From positions 1 through 30,685 of IMG/VR virus record IMGVR_UViG_3300030329_002408: DNA of 30,685 bases. One strand, given 5' to 3'. The notes beneath the pieces are model-generated. The model was not told where the DNA came from. It made no database searches and worked only from the letters and a program-made list of their open reading frames with translations. Positions 8,601-16,498 of this stretch are shown in pieces; within the stretch, counting starts at the first letter, position 1, and every line of letters begins with the position of its first letter. Both the position numbers and the translations under genes were made by a program. The stretch comes from a virus.

Positions 8601-10200
8601 TGTTCAAAATGGGTCTGATTTATATACTAATACTATTGCAAGTAGCACTACTGCTTGGACACAATCTACTACTACAATAACTATTCCATCAGGATGTACT
8701 TCTGTTCAGATAAGGTTACAAGGTTCGGCTGAAGGAAGTAAAATTGGATATTATGATAGCATAGTATTTAAAGAAGTAGGAATAGCAGAAGGATGGTCAT
8801 CAGTAGATAGTGAGCCACTAATTCCACAGACAGCATTAATGGGATTAAGCAAGAAACACGCATTTGATGGTGTTAATGACTATGTGGGCATTGCAGATAA
8901 TTCCGCATTTGACATAACTAACAATTTTACTATATCTTGTTGGGCAATGAATTATGCAAGTGGAATAACTTCATATAATGAAGCATTGGCAAGTAAATAC
9001 AAGACAGCAGGGGGTGTGGATGAAAGGTCTTGGCTTTTCTTTTTAGATACTGATGAAAAATTAGTATTAAACACGTCTGATGATGGACAAAGTGGAGTAA
9101 TGACTCATACAAGTGATGCTGCCATCTCAACAATTAACCGCTTAAATCATTATGTTGCCACATTTGCAGGAGGAACAGTTAAATTTTATGTGAATGGTGC
9201 AGAAATAGCAAATACGAAAAGTGGTGAAACACAAACTGCAATAGCATCTGATGATGCAGACATTGCTATTGGAGCAATAAGTGAAGGAGGTGGGTATTAT
9301 TGGCATGGAATCATAGATGAGGTTGCAATATGGGATACAGCAGTATTAAGTCTTGCAGAAATACAAGCCATATTTAATGATGGCGTACCACTTGATGTAT
9401 CTTCTAATTCAGGAGATTATACGTCATCAGGAGATTTAGTTGGATATTGGAGAAATAACAATTTAACGACAGCAGGAACTTGGGATGACTTATCAGATAC
9501 TAATGTAAATGGAACAATGACAGGTTTTGGTGCAAGTGCTTATGCCCTACTCCCACAAGGAACAACAGCAGGAAAAGACATATTAGGATTTCCACTTACA
9601 CATGTAAATAATGGGTGGTTGAATCTTAATGGTGCAGGGTATGTAAATGCAGGAGATAATGATTTATTCACATTCATAAATGGTGGCTTTTCTCTTGAAT
9701 GTTGGTTTAAAATGGATGCTGTACCATCTGATGTAGCATTTTTAATAGGTAAGGCAAATCAAAGAAATGCAAGTAATGCTGATGATACGGAATATGGTTT
9801 ATTCTTGGATAATAATAAAATATTATACTTTCGACTTCTTGATGATAGTGCGTCAGCACATATAGGTGCATATTTTAATACTGCATTGAATCTAAATCAA
9901 TGGTATCACGTTGTTTGCACCCATACAGCAGGAGGAACTACGAGTGCTACTTGCAAAATATATTTAGGTGAAACTGCAACGCCTACTCCGACAGAATTGA
10001 AAACTGATGTAGATAGTGAAACTGGAACGTATGTAGCAATGGAAAATGCAACAGATAATATTCCTCTTGTAATAGGAGCAACATCTAATGGGGCAAAACC
10101 ATTTAATGGTTCTATTGATGAAGTTAGGATTTATGATAGAGAATTATCAGCAGCAGAAATAACAAAAAATTACAATCACGGAAAAAGCAAACATAGTTAG
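5623..10200 (+). CDS. Giant virion protein with five LamG/concanavalin-like domains (1525 aa)
   Basis: Five jelly-roll domains of the LamG_3/concanavalin A type can be read, at about residues 35-230, 297-481, 536-710, 1077-1257 and 1331-1516. Each shows the family pattern: a near-N-terminal 'F-G--DY----' strand, a 'F-(L/M)--W-' strand, 'W-H-(V/A)' before the 'YIDG' or 'YVNG' turn, a 'F-IG' strand, and a closing 'G-I--V-(I/V)W' strand. The last ends in 'FNGSIDEVRIYDRELS'. Residues about 718-1075 hold two other beta-rich segments; the second resembles carbohydrate-binding jelly rolls ('AGRTYYFSGYSKAD'). There is no signal peptide, as expected for a virion protein. It lies next to the capsid genes, so it could be a capsid fibre or decoration adhesin rather than a tail fibre. 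The likely role is binding of surface glycans. Confidence 0.88.
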   Translation: MLGLGANLIKSAYRRGLAYVRDGLKLYMPYRGANHSEVKFVGTDSATFTSGNSEYFSVADQNDLSFGDGDDDSPFTFMAWIKTDDATDFPIISKGQYNTGSAHGEYRFILGGDDKLFMYIYDDDANAYEVGYYNTAMTTYEGKWVHLAATYDGRGGSAARAGIQIYIDGVAVTMTTTGGGTYDSMVNGSGNFHIGRDETENKYADGQMKNVAMWTRELTATEIQNVMYKTHDELSGRLTSNLIHWWSLEINGDDSAGNTTLTNNNTVTFSTTIYGGDTPVIPRAIDNAPTVQADGIGSGSMVFNSTDYIYFGSSYQSYWQGSFSMSIWVKPDDGRPAAIDHILGTNNGDDSDTVILYINTDGTLNFLYQSNNQSVTATSTSAVFSDGQEEWTHIAVVANSGGNILLYADGVLVETEDASTPTFGNWSNANPLYVGASNNGGDPNAATNHFSGKLAQFCVWNKSMTQAQVINIMEKTYDEMNDNDKSDLVLQLPLEVNHNANVGSGASNSGSAADTSDFPLKKGSPPDFGTLYSGRALEFDGVGDYIDCGDTSFRFGTGDFTLSGWFQTSTAGTEKYIISKGTSGEGGLRYALYINSANHIVAELDDNTEGTGLTTATGSTTVTDGIWHYVVASYDRDGNLIVYLDGAVEVSAGISGSDGTLDGAKNFHIGILSNDSSSHPFSGKIANIQVWNSALTEAEVQYSYTHPEKFAYNTSGSSLTASNLVAWYPMIEGEDSTVRIPLRSPQMYITDGSEKGLGDDLIGTFDFTSAGEDPDWAFTGSSAVDADTFSTNASTTGGARKDFGTIGKVYKMRIAGTTACTSVRVVGTDTSTVYTSGLGTGSFDSTFYFTHDSAGFRIQGINGSGGALETTITTLTMQEVKMGNHGATTFYGDELTTTASPASITETGQNTEGTTISMWTDASHATTSSVTSPSPHNGSNMIKMITAASGGAANLRKSTHAAISVVAGRTYYFSGYSKADSSDGDLHGFGIYDVQNGSDLYTNTIASSTTAWTQSTTTITIPSGCTSVQIRLQGSAEGSKIGYYDSIVFKEVGIAEGWSSVDSEPLIPQTALMGLSKKHAFDGVNDYVGIADNSAFDITNNFTISCWAMNYASGITSYNEALASKYKTAGGVDERSWLFFLDTDEKLVLNTSDDGQSGVMTHTSDAAISTINRLNHYVATFAGGTVKFYVNGAEIANTKSGETQTAIASDDADIAIGAISEGGGYYWHGIIDEVAIWDTAVLSLAEIQAIFNDGVPLDVSSNSGDYTSSGDLVGYWRNNNLTTAGTWDDLSDTNVNGTMTGFGASAYALLPQGTTAGKDILGFPLTHVNNGWLNLNGAGYVNAGDNDLFTFINGGFSLECWFKMDAVPSDVAFLIGKANQRNASNADDTEYGLFLDNNKILYFRLLDDSASAHIGAYFNTALNLNQWYHVVCTHTAGGTTSATCKIYLGETATPTPTELKTDVDSETGTYVAMENATDNIPLVIGATSNGAKPFNGSIDEVRIYDRELSAAEITKNYNHGKSKHS

Positions 10201-10208
10201 GGAAATAA

Positions 10209-10571
10209 ATGGCACATTATGAATTATATATTTGTTTAAAAAAAGATACTTACGAATCCAAAGTGCCTGATGCACTTAAAAGCAAATTGCAATGGGATGA
10301 GTATGAATATGGTGACGATGGAGAGGTTACTAAAACAACAACAATCCATCCAACTTGGAAAGAGGCTACATTCAAGGGTTTTCTTGGAAGCCCAAGAGTA
10401 AGTCTTGATGGGAGTTTAATCATCGTAAAAGGCGAATTTAGCCTATTAAAAGGCGAACTAACATCAATGATTGCACTTGGTGATGGAATGGATTACCCAA
10501 ACAATTCAATTTTAACCAAATCGGAAGCACAAACATTAGCAAATGGGGAGTTATTTACAGCAAATGATTGA
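10209..10571 (+). CDS. Hypothetical protein (120 aa) between the LamG protein and the lysozyme
   Basis: I do not recognise this protein. It is a soluble, mixed alpha/beta protein with no membrane segment. A tandem-like motif is seen at 'IVKGEFSLLKGELTSM'. The SD is weak (AGGGAAAT before the ATG) and its start lies 8 bases after the LamG stop. Its last 8 bases overlap the preferred start of the lysozyme. It could be a chaperone or partner for the LamG protein, as small genes after fibre genes often are. This is inference from position only. Confidence 0.6.
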   Translation: MAHYELYICLKKDTYESKVPDALKSKLQWDEYEYGDDGEVTKTTTIHPTWKEATFKGFLGSPRVSLDGSLIIVKGEFSLLKGELTSMIALGDGMDYPNNSILTKSEAQTLANGELFTAND

Positions 10572-10974
10572 TGGATTAATAGATAGATTGAAGATCAGCG
10601 AAGGTTTCCGTGATCGTGTATATAAATGCACGGAGGGTTTTGATACCATCGGATATGGGTTCGCCATTAAGGATTTGGTATTATCGGAAGAAATATCAGA
10701 GATGATTTTAAAAGAAAAAGTAGAAGCATTGATTGGTAGAATAGAAAGCAAATTTGACTGGTTTGTTGAGATGCCTCCTGAAGTTCAATCCGTAATAGTG
10801 GAGTGTTGCTATCAACTAGGTGTTTACGGATGGAGTTGTTTTAAAAAGACAATTCACCACATGAAAGAAAAAGAATTTAAACACGCTGCAGATGAGATGC
10901 TTGACTCAAGATGGGCAAAGCAAACACCTAATCGTGCAAATATGTTAGCACAGATAGTTAGGGAACACGGATGA
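10564..10974 (+). CDS. Endolysin, GH24 T4-type lysozyme
   Basis: A muramidase that cuts peptidoglycan for lysis. The catalytic pattern E-8 residues-(D/C)-5 residues-T is exact: E13 in 'ISEGF', C22 in 'YKCTEG', T28 in 'DTIGYGF'. Cys replaces the usual Asp20 of T4 lysozyme; this is a known natural variant in the family. The C-terminal 'SRWAKQTPNRA' matches the conserved 'S-W----P-RA' of T4-type lysozymes. There is no signal peptide or N-terminal membrane segment, so export needs a holin. I chose ATG 10564: it places the catalytic Glu near residue 11-13 as in T4, with GGGGAG upstream. An in-frame ATG at 10543 would add 7 residues but has no SD. Confidence 0.9.
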   Translation: MIDGLIDRLKISEGFRDRVYKCTEGFDTIGYGFAIKDLVLSEEISEMILKEKVEALIGRIESKFDWFVEMPPEVQSVIVECCYQLGVYGWSCFKKTIHHMKEKEFKHAADEMLDSRWAKQTPNRANMLAQIVREHG

Positions 10975-11192
10975 AGCATATAAGCATGGGAAATTGGATT
11001 ACCATATTCATTGTTTTGGGCAATATATTGTTTATGGTGGGTGTTATGTCCAAAGATGTATTAAACGCACAGGAAACGTCAAATACAGCGTTAAGAATGG
11101 CATACGATAATGATAAAAAGATAGCAGTAATGGAATCAAAAATTGAGCAGGGCTTTGATAACTTGGAGCATCTTATTAAAAATGGGCAATAA
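10971..11192 (+). CDS. Small membrane protein in lysis cassette (73 aa)
   Basis: One membrane segment (about residues 8-26, 'WITIFIVLGNILFMVGVMS') is followed by a charged, probably helical or coiled-coil tail. The ATG overlaps the lysozyme stop by 4 bases (ATGA). This layout fits small lysis-cassette proteins such as holin-like or spanin-like proteins, but no family signature is visible. The next gene starts one base into its stop (TAATG). Confidence 0.65.
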   Translation: MKHISMGNWITIFIVLGNILFMVGVMSKDVLNAQETSNTALRMAYDNDKKIAVMESKIEQGFDNLEHLIKNGQ

Positions 11193-11446
11193 TGGATATA
11201 TTGCAAATCGTAGAAACATTGGGAGTGCCGATAGCCGTAAGCGTTGGGCTTGGATATGCTCTTATGTACTTAATAAGATTTATAACGAGAGATGTAAAGG
11301 CGGACATTAAAAATTTATATGAAATCACAGTTAAACTCATTGACAGCAACAGACAGGCAAAAGACGAAACGAAGAAAACGATGACTGCAATGAACGTGAT
11401 AAAAGACATAATGATAAAATTGTTCAAAAGAAATGGCGACAAGTGA
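11192..11446 (+). CDS. Putative holin (84 aa, one N-terminal membrane segment)
   Basis: The N-terminus 'IVETLGVPIAVSVGLGYALM' continues to 'LIRFI' and forms one membrane helix that starts at about residue 6, typical of small YvrJ/BhlA-like holin proteins of phages. A long charged helical tail with many Lys and Asp follows and ends basic ('KLFKRNGDK'). Holins form the membrane holes that release the endolysin or collapse the proton gradient. It lies directly after the lysozyme and one other small membrane gene. Of the four membrane minigenes here, this one most resembles known holins. Confidence 0.65.
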   Translation: MDILQIVETLGVPIAVSVGLGYALMYLIRFITRDVKADIKNLYEITVKLIDSNRQAKDETKKTMTAMNVIKDIMIKLFKRNGDK

Positions 11447-11741
11447 TAAAAAAGAAACTATTTTGGGAGATAATCTATCTATCCATATAAACATAAAGTG
11501 GTTGATTCAGATTATCGTGGTTACTGGCATGATAACATTCGGATGGTACAAGTTGGAGATTCGGATTCAAGAATTAGAAAGAAACATGGAATTGTCGTTA
11601 AGGGAAATTGAATTGCACGAAGAAGAAAGGCAAAGGGCATTAGAAAGACAAAGAAAAGACATGGAAGAAGAAGTAAGTTTGTTAAGAAAAGAGTTAAATA
11701 TTAATCCCTTTAGTTGGGGAAAAAAGAAAAGGAGTAAGTAA
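11433..11741 (+). CDS. Membrane-anchored coiled-coil protein (102 aa), possible spanin-like
   Basis: One membrane segment at about residues 22-41 ('IKWLIQIIVVTGMITFGWYK') follows a short polar N-terminus. Residues about 45-88 are almost all Glu, Arg, Lys, Leu and Gln in a heptad-like order and should form a coiled coil; the tail is Lys-rich. An inner-membrane anchor plus a periplasmic coiled coil is the layout of i-spanins, which fuse the two membranes of Gram-negative hosts. No nested o-spanin lipoprotein reading frame was recognised inside it. A holin regulator is the other option. It overlaps the previous gene by 14 bases and the next by 1. Confidence 0.6.
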   Translation: MATSDKKETILGDNLSIHINIKWLIQIIVVTGMITFGWYKLEIRIQELERNMELSLREIELHEEERQRALERQRKDMEEEVSLLRKELNINPFSWGKKKRSK

Positions 11742-11884
11742 TGGATTGGTTAATGAATAACTGGGATATATGTTTATTGGTTTTCATGATAGCAGAGAAA
11801 GCAGTAAAGGCATCTCCGTCTAAATATGATGACATATTGCTTGACATGGTATGGGGAACAATTAAGAAAGTTGTTAAAAAATGA
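11741..11884 (+). CDS. Tiny membrane protein (47 aa) in lysis cassette
   Basis: Tight overlaps support this reading frame: its ATG shares a base with the upstream TAA (TAATG), and its TGA overlaps the next ATG by 4 bases. GGAG lies 6 bases upstream of the ATG. It has one hydrophobic segment, residues about 8-18 ('WDICLLVFMIA'), then 'ASPSKYDD', then a basic amphipathic end. Short phage proteins with a membrane helix followed by 'SP-K-DD' are common near lysis genes; their role is not known to me. Confidence 0.65.
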   Translation: MDWLMNNWDICLLVFMIAEKAVKASPSKYDDILLDMVWGTIKKVVKK

Positions 11885-12162
11885 TAGGAAAACTCGTTGC
11901 ACCACTATTAAAACTATTACTTCCAAAGGTTACGGAAAAGGTGGCGGATCATCTTGCAAAGATATTCAAGATGGATCAGTTATTAAATTACATGGAGTTA
12001 CCTAACGAGGCTGATAAGAAAATAGAACAGTTGGAGGCAAAGATTCAAGTGCTACTTGAAGATACACATCCTCCTGCTGTGGACATTAAAGAGTTTGAGG
12101 AAATGAAAGAAACAATCAAGAAGATAAAGAAATTAAGGGTGTTTAAGTCCATTGGCAAATGA
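11881..12162 (+). CDS. Small helical protein (93 aa) ending the lysis cassette
   Basis: The N-terminus is a Leu- and Lys-rich amphipathic helix ('LVAPLLKLLLPKVTEKV') that could sit on the membrane surface. The rest is charged and probably coiled coil, ending in a basic 'IKKIKKLRVF'. There is no clear transmembrane segment and no recognised family. It starts inside the stop of the 47-residue gene and its end overlaps the next gene by 11 bases, so the whole run from the lysozyme onward is translationally linked. Confidence 0.6.
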   Translation: MIGKLVAPLLKLLLPKVTEKVADHLAKIFKMDQLLNYMELPNEADKKIEQLEAKIQVLLEDTHPPAVDIKEFEEMKETIKKIKKLRVFKSIGK

Positions 12163-13192
12163 TGTGAAATTACAAGAGGGGCATCCTGTCGATGAGAATC
12201 TCCGCCCAATCAAGGTTGGGGGTGAAACGACTGCACTCGAATTATCCAAAGATGATGTAAGGGTTAATAATCTCCATGTAAATGGAACAACATCAGGCGT
12301 ATCTGCATCAGATTCTACTAAACTTCCTCTCGCAGGTGGAACAATGACAGGCGACATCACAACAGATAGTAACATTGTATCAACTGATCTTACGATTGAT
12401 GATTCAGGTGATATTACTTTAGATGCAGATGGTGGTGAGGTTTATATAAAAGATGGCGGAAATACTGTTGCTGAATTTACTGATGCAGGTGGCAGACCAA
12501 CATTGAAATTATATGAAGATGCTTCAGGTGGAACTGATTATGGGTTTTTGCAGACAAGGGTAAGCGGATATACCATACTTGGTACTTTTGATGATGCAGG
12601 ATCAGATGCTGATCTTATAATTACAGCAGATGGTGATCTTCAGTTGGTGTCTGAAACTGGAAAGTTTAAAATGAAAGATTCAAATGGTGAATTTTCTGTT
12701 ACAGATAGTGCTTATGCAGGTATGATACTGGGATATAGATGTATTGGCGAAGATGTTGCCCCTGCAACATATACATTAACCACGTCAATGGTAACAATAC
12801 ATTCTAATGCGACTGTTAGATTTATTGCTCCACCATCAGGGAATGTAGAAATAAATTTTCAAGCACATTACTTTGGCGGAAATGGATCAACTGTAACTTT
12901 AGGAATTTCAGACAATGCGACATATAGTGCATTATCAGCACCATCAGCACAATATGAGAAAGTAAGTTTTGATGTTGCAAGATTTGATGATGCAATTTTA
13001 AATCAGAATTGGGTAATTACAGGGCTGACAGCAGGAGATACTTACAATTATTGGATAGGTGCAAAAACATCATCTACAGTAGGAACTCCAACTATTAAAT
13101 ATGGTGGAGATAGTGCAGGTGAAAATGTGCCTTTAATTATTAAAGTAACTGCACTTCCAGCAGCAGTTTCAGATTTTGCAGTTTATGGGTAG
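12152..13192 (+). CDS. Fibre-like virion protein (346 aa)
   Basis: The start is TTG at 12152. The first residues (ANDVKLQEGHPVDENLRPIK) form an N-terminal signature that I associate with structural proteins of uncultured marine phages; no earlier start keeps it, and the next option is GTG four codons on. A repetitive beta-rich region with the tail-fibre motif 'LPLAGGTMTGDI' at about residues 58-69 follows, then 'L-I-ADGDL-L' repeats typical of trimeric fibres. The C-terminal 150 residues look like a separate compact beta domain. The 'PLAGGTMTG' motif is well known in phage fibres, which supports a receptor-binding or fibre-stalk role. Confidence 0.75.
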   Translation: MANDVKLQEGHPVDENLRPIKVGGETTALELSKDDVRVNNLHVNGTTSGVSASDSTKLPLAGGTMTGDITTDSNIVSTDLTIDDSGDITLDADGGEVYIKDGGNTVAEFTDAGGRPTLKLYEDASGGTDYGFLQTRVSGYTILGTFDDAGSDADLIITADGDLQLVSETGKFKMKDSNGEFSVTDSAYAGMILGYRCIGEDVAPATYTLTTSMVTIHSNATVRFIAPPSGNVEINFQAHYFGGNGSTVTLGISDNATYSALSAPSAQYEKVSFDVARFDDAILNQNWVITGLTAGDTYNYWIGAKTSSTVGTPTIKYGGDSAGENVPLIIKVTALPAAVSDFAVYG

Positions 13193-13202
13193 AGGAGAAT
13201 AA

Positions 13203-14018
13203 ATGCCAAGTTTTACAGGAGATAAATTTAGTAATTTTTATAAGAGGCTATTCCAAGTAAGTCAGACCTCCAATACAGGAGCAGATGCAACCACAAGACA
13301 AGTGCAGACAGGTGGAGGGGAGGATACATCTCTATCCATAAGCGATGATGTATTGCAAGTGCAACCGCAAAACGATGATACGACAGGTGCAATGGTTGTT
13401 AAAAATAAGGGTGGCTCAAATATTCTTGCAGTAGATACGACAAACAGTAAGGTTTTAGGTGGAGCGACACAAACTGCATTAAATACCCAATATGCTTATT
13501 TCGGTGCAAACTTTGCTGACCAGTCAGCATTTACTGCCGACATCCATCACGCTATTCCATTTAATACAGGAATGACTACTGGGGTAGCAGGTACTGCTAT
13601 GGGGAGTTCTACATCATCAAGTTTTAATGATACAAATCCTGCAACTTCATTGACTCTAACTACAGGTGCTCACCATTTTGCAGCCTGTTATTGGCACGTA
13701 ATTGATAATATTACCATAGATGCAGTTTCATGGTGGCATGGAGCAGATACGGCAACTGGCGATTCAACTGCGGCACATTTAATGGGATATGATGTTGTGT
13801 CGGATAATTCTTCTAATAGTGGAAATTTATCAAATGGAACTGTATTGGCAGATGGAGCAGGTATATCAAATGCAGGACATGAACAAATATATTATCAAAA
13901 CATGACAGTTCAATCAGCAGACGTAGATGCAGGAAAAGTGATTTTATTCACATTCGCATCAGATACAGTAAATTCAGATTATACAATTAATGCAACAGTA
14001 AAATATCATATTAGATAG
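13203..14018 (+). CDS. Putative virion structural protein (271 aa)
   Basis: A beta-rich, Asp/Thr/Ser/Gly-rich protein with 'ISDDVLQVQPQNDDTTGAMV', then 'NILAVDTTNSKV', which resembles trimeric fibre or needle repeat segments. The last 170 residues look like a globular beta domain with several aromatic residues and an early 'DIHHAIPF'. It sits in a run with two other proteins of similar composition, with a strong SD (GAGGAGA). A fibre or decoration role is inferred from composition and place; no named family was recognised. Confidence 0.65.
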   Translation: MPSFTGDKFSNFYKRLFQVSQTSNTGADATTRQVQTGGGEDTSLSISDDVLQVQPQNDDTTGAMVVKNKGGSNILAVDTTNSKVLGGATQTALNTQYAYFGANFADQSAFTADIHHAIPFNTGMTTGVAGTAMGSSTSSSFNDTNPATSLTLTTGAHHFAACYWHVIDNITIDAVSWWHGADTATGDSTAAHLMGYDVVSDNSSNSGNLSNGTVLADGAGISNAGHEQIYYQNMTVQSADVDAGKVILFTFASDTVNSDYTINATVKYHIR

Positions 14019-14029
14019 GAGAAGAAGAT

Positions 14030-15523
14030 ATGCCGTTATCAAGATATACAGGTGGATTGGGAGGACTTAAAGATTTATCAACTCAACAACAAAGTGCAGG
14101 TACTGTTCTTGAAAGAGTAAAGTCTTTAACATATTCAGCATCAGAAAATAAACTTTTATTAGACGTAGAACAAGCACAAACAGAAGGTTCTGTAAAAACT
14201 GACCATGTTGGGGAAATAGAAATAGTAAATACAGGCAAACATCCTGCATTTGCGATTTTAGGATATAGAACTTGGACAGCAGAGGGAACAATGAGTAGCA
14301 ACACCTATTACGTAAATTATTTATTAAGACCAAATCAGGGAATGATTGTTCCTGATTGTCCTGCAATAATACAAGATGAGGACAATGACCAATATGATGG
14401 AACTGCCATTGGTAATCAAGCCCCTCATTCAGATATGTATGAAGCAAGTGGATGCTTGCTTGATGAGGGCAGTAACATTACTGATTCCGTAACTAATTTT
14501 ACTGTTGATGATGGTGATTATTTTAGAGTAGGTGATTTGATAAGATTAGATAACGAGATAATGGAGGTTACATCTATATCTACAAATGAGTTATATGTTA
14601 CAAGGGCGGTTGATGGTTCGGGTGCTGCAACTCACAATGATGATGCCCCTATTAGATTTCCATTTTACAATGCTTATCACGATTTTGATAAATATTCAGT
14701 TGTACAAACAGATGGGCAGGGAAGATTTAAAGCAACTAATTTTTTTAAATATGGGAGAGCAGCAACTAATTTAATGGGATTAACCGCAGGTTCTATTGCT
14801 ATTAAATTTTATCAATCAGGGTATCAAACATTGGGATTGTCGAATATCACCTCCCAGTCAAATTCGGGATTATCCTCGTCGACAAATTATGCGTTAGATA
14901 TTCAGGTGGATGGGGCTACTAATTTTGATAATCTTACTTTCACGACTGACAGTTCAAATGTGAATTTTGGAGGTGCTAATGGGGTAATATCAAAAATACA
15001 GGCAGCACTTGATGCTCAATATTATACATCAGGCAATTTGTTTGAGAAGAAGGTTCACGTTGGCATAGTAAATGGTGATTTAAGGTTTACATCAGGTTCA
15101 CATCTTTCAACATCGGCTATTGCACTTACAGCAGAAGATGGAGCGGATGCCTCTTTCTTTGGAACAGGTAGAATACCTGCTGTTGGTAGTATTAATAGTG
15201 CAGTTGCTGCTAAACTTCCTGATGATGTTGTATATGATAGATTGACATACCAATCCTCGCCAAATGCAAATGCTTTCATGTATGATGATGGGTATGGAAA
15301 TTTGGTTGGTGCAGGTAGAGGAACAATAAACTATGAAACAGGTGCTATTGATTTTACAAATGCCCCAGTAAATGCAGAATTTGTAGTAAGTTGTTTACAT
15401 ACATCTCCATTTTCAGGTAGACAAGATGCAACAAATACTGCTAAAATGAATAGTTTAAAAGCCATATACGGAAACATGCCAAATCAAAAGGCATCAGGCG
15501 AACTTACAATTACAAGGAGATAG
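14030..15523 (+). CDS. Putative virion structural protein (497 aa)
   Basis: A large soluble beta-rich protein. A short strand-rich stretch, 'VGDLIRLDNEIMEVTSIS' (about residues 167-185), looks like a compact beta-barrel motif seen in many phage structural proteins. Residues about 285-370 ('ALDIQVDGATNFDNLTFT', then 'ISKIQAALDAQYY', then 'GDLRFTSG') resemble repeated domains found in flagellin-like and phage tail proteins. The C-terminus carries 'GTINYETGAIDFTNAP', a segment I also associate with marine phage virion proteins. The GAGAAGAAG region upstream supplies an SD. The exact function is unknown; a neck, collar or whisker component is possible because the connector gene follows. Confidence 0.65.
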   Translation: MPLSRYTGGLGGLKDLSTQQQSAGTVLERVKSLTYSASENKLLLDVEQAQTEGSVKTDHVGEIEIVNTGKHPAFAILGYRTWTAEGTMSSNTYYVNYLLRPNQGMIVPDCPAIIQDEDNDQYDGTAIGNQAPHSDMYEASGCLLDEGSNITDSVTNFTVDDGDYFRVGDLIRLDNEIMEVTSISTNELYVTRAVDGSGAATHNDDAPIRFPFYNAYHDFDKYSVVQTDGQGRFKATNFFKYGRAATNLMGLTAGSIAIKFYQSGYQTLGLSNITSQSNSGLSSSTNYALDIQVDGATNFDNLTFTTDSSNVNFGGANGVISKIQAALDAQYYTSGNLFEKKVHVGIVNGDLRFTSGSHLSTSAIALTAEDGADASFFGTGRIPAVGSINSAVAAKLPDDVVYDRLTYQSSPNANAFMYDDGYGNLVGAGRGTINYETGAIDFTNAPVNAEFVVSCLHTSPFSGRQDATNTAKMNSLKAIYGNMPNQKASGELTITRR

Positions 15524-15526
15524 AGA

Positions 15527-16492
15527 ATGGCAACAGCCCCAATATATTGCACTCACAAGGAACTTAAACGGGTTTATCCACAGATAGATGCCTTTGACAC
15601 TAAAACGCCTTTATATGGATGGGTAGAAGTATCAACTAATAAATACGCTTCCCATGATTGTGGTGCAGTTACTCAATTATTCGCAGATGGTGAGGATTTG
15701 GGCGCTGCGCAATCTGCTCATACTGATTTGAATGTAGAGGGAGAATGGTTTTATAATTCAGCAGAGGATGTATGCTACTATTACTCAGCAAGTTCTCCAT
15801 TAGATAAATTAATGGAAGCAGGTGAAGAATTTACCGCAATGATTACACAATTTCGCACGGATGCAAGTAGATACCTTGATAGCAAACTCGATCCGAATCT
15901 TCCGAGAGAGCAACTCAAAGACAAAAGTGGGAATTTTGATTACATGATTATTCGCAGTACCGCACTTATCGCTGCTGCCTTTTTAATCCGTGCGAATGAT
16001 CCCACTAATGAAATCGCAACTGCTTTAATTGAGGAGGCACAAGGAAACATAGATGCTTTAAATGAGGGTAAGGCTGCTCTTTCTTGGCAAACTACAAGAG
16101 ATGCTTCTCGTGGAATCATAAGAGATGTAAGCTATACGGATGGTAGTGTTCGCCCTGTAGATACAAGAGGGATGTATAGTGGAACATTTGATCTTATTCG
16201 GGTAAAAATTGAAACTGGTGGCGCATTGGATGGTACGGCTACTTACTCCGTATGGGTTAAAAATGGTGATAAATTAGGAAATCAGCAGGGAAATCAAGTT
16301 GTAGATTCTGAAAAAATTAGTGGTGACTATCAATCTCTTGGTGGTGGATTGCAAATAAGATTCGCAGGCGAAGATAAAACTTCAGTTGCTACAGCCACCA
16401 ATGAATGGGAAATAGAGGTGATGGGCGCAAGCGAACACATAGATGCCTCTGGTGTTAAAAGCGTTGCGAATACGAGGTGGCTTTTAAGGTAA
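15527..16492 (+). CDS. Head-tail connector/adaptor-like protein (321 aa)
   Basis: Residues about 105-165 ('FRTDASRYLDSKLDPNLP' and then 'IRSTALIAAAFLIRANDP') match the pattern of neck adaptor proteins of the DUF1320/gp6 type: an 'A---ID-YL---Y--P' helix followed by a helix with 'A---A---L'. The N-terminus 'CTHKELKRVYPQID' fits the short first helix of such proteins. The C-terminal 110 residues form an added beta-rich domain, so it is about twice the usual family length. It is likely to sit between portal ring and tail. It has a strong SD (AAGGAGA) and is followed at once by a terminator-like gene, the normal neck order. Confidence 0.65.
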   Translation: MATAPIYCTHKELKRVYPQIDAFDTKTPLYGWVEVSTNKYASHDCGAVTQLFADGEDLGAAQSAHTDLNVEGEWFYNSAEDVCYYYSASSPLDKLMEAGEEFTAMITQFRTDASRYLDSKLDPNLPREQLKDKSGNFDYMIIRSTALIAAAFLIRANDPTNEIATALIEEAQGNIDALNEGKAALSWQTTRDASRGIIRDVSYTDGSVRPVDTRGMYSGTFDLIRVKIETGGALDGTATYSVWVKNGDKLGNQQGNQVVDSEKISGDYQSLGGGLQIRFAGEDKTSVATATNEWEIEVMGASEHIDASGVKSVANTRWLLR

Positions 16493-16498
16493 TTTCGC

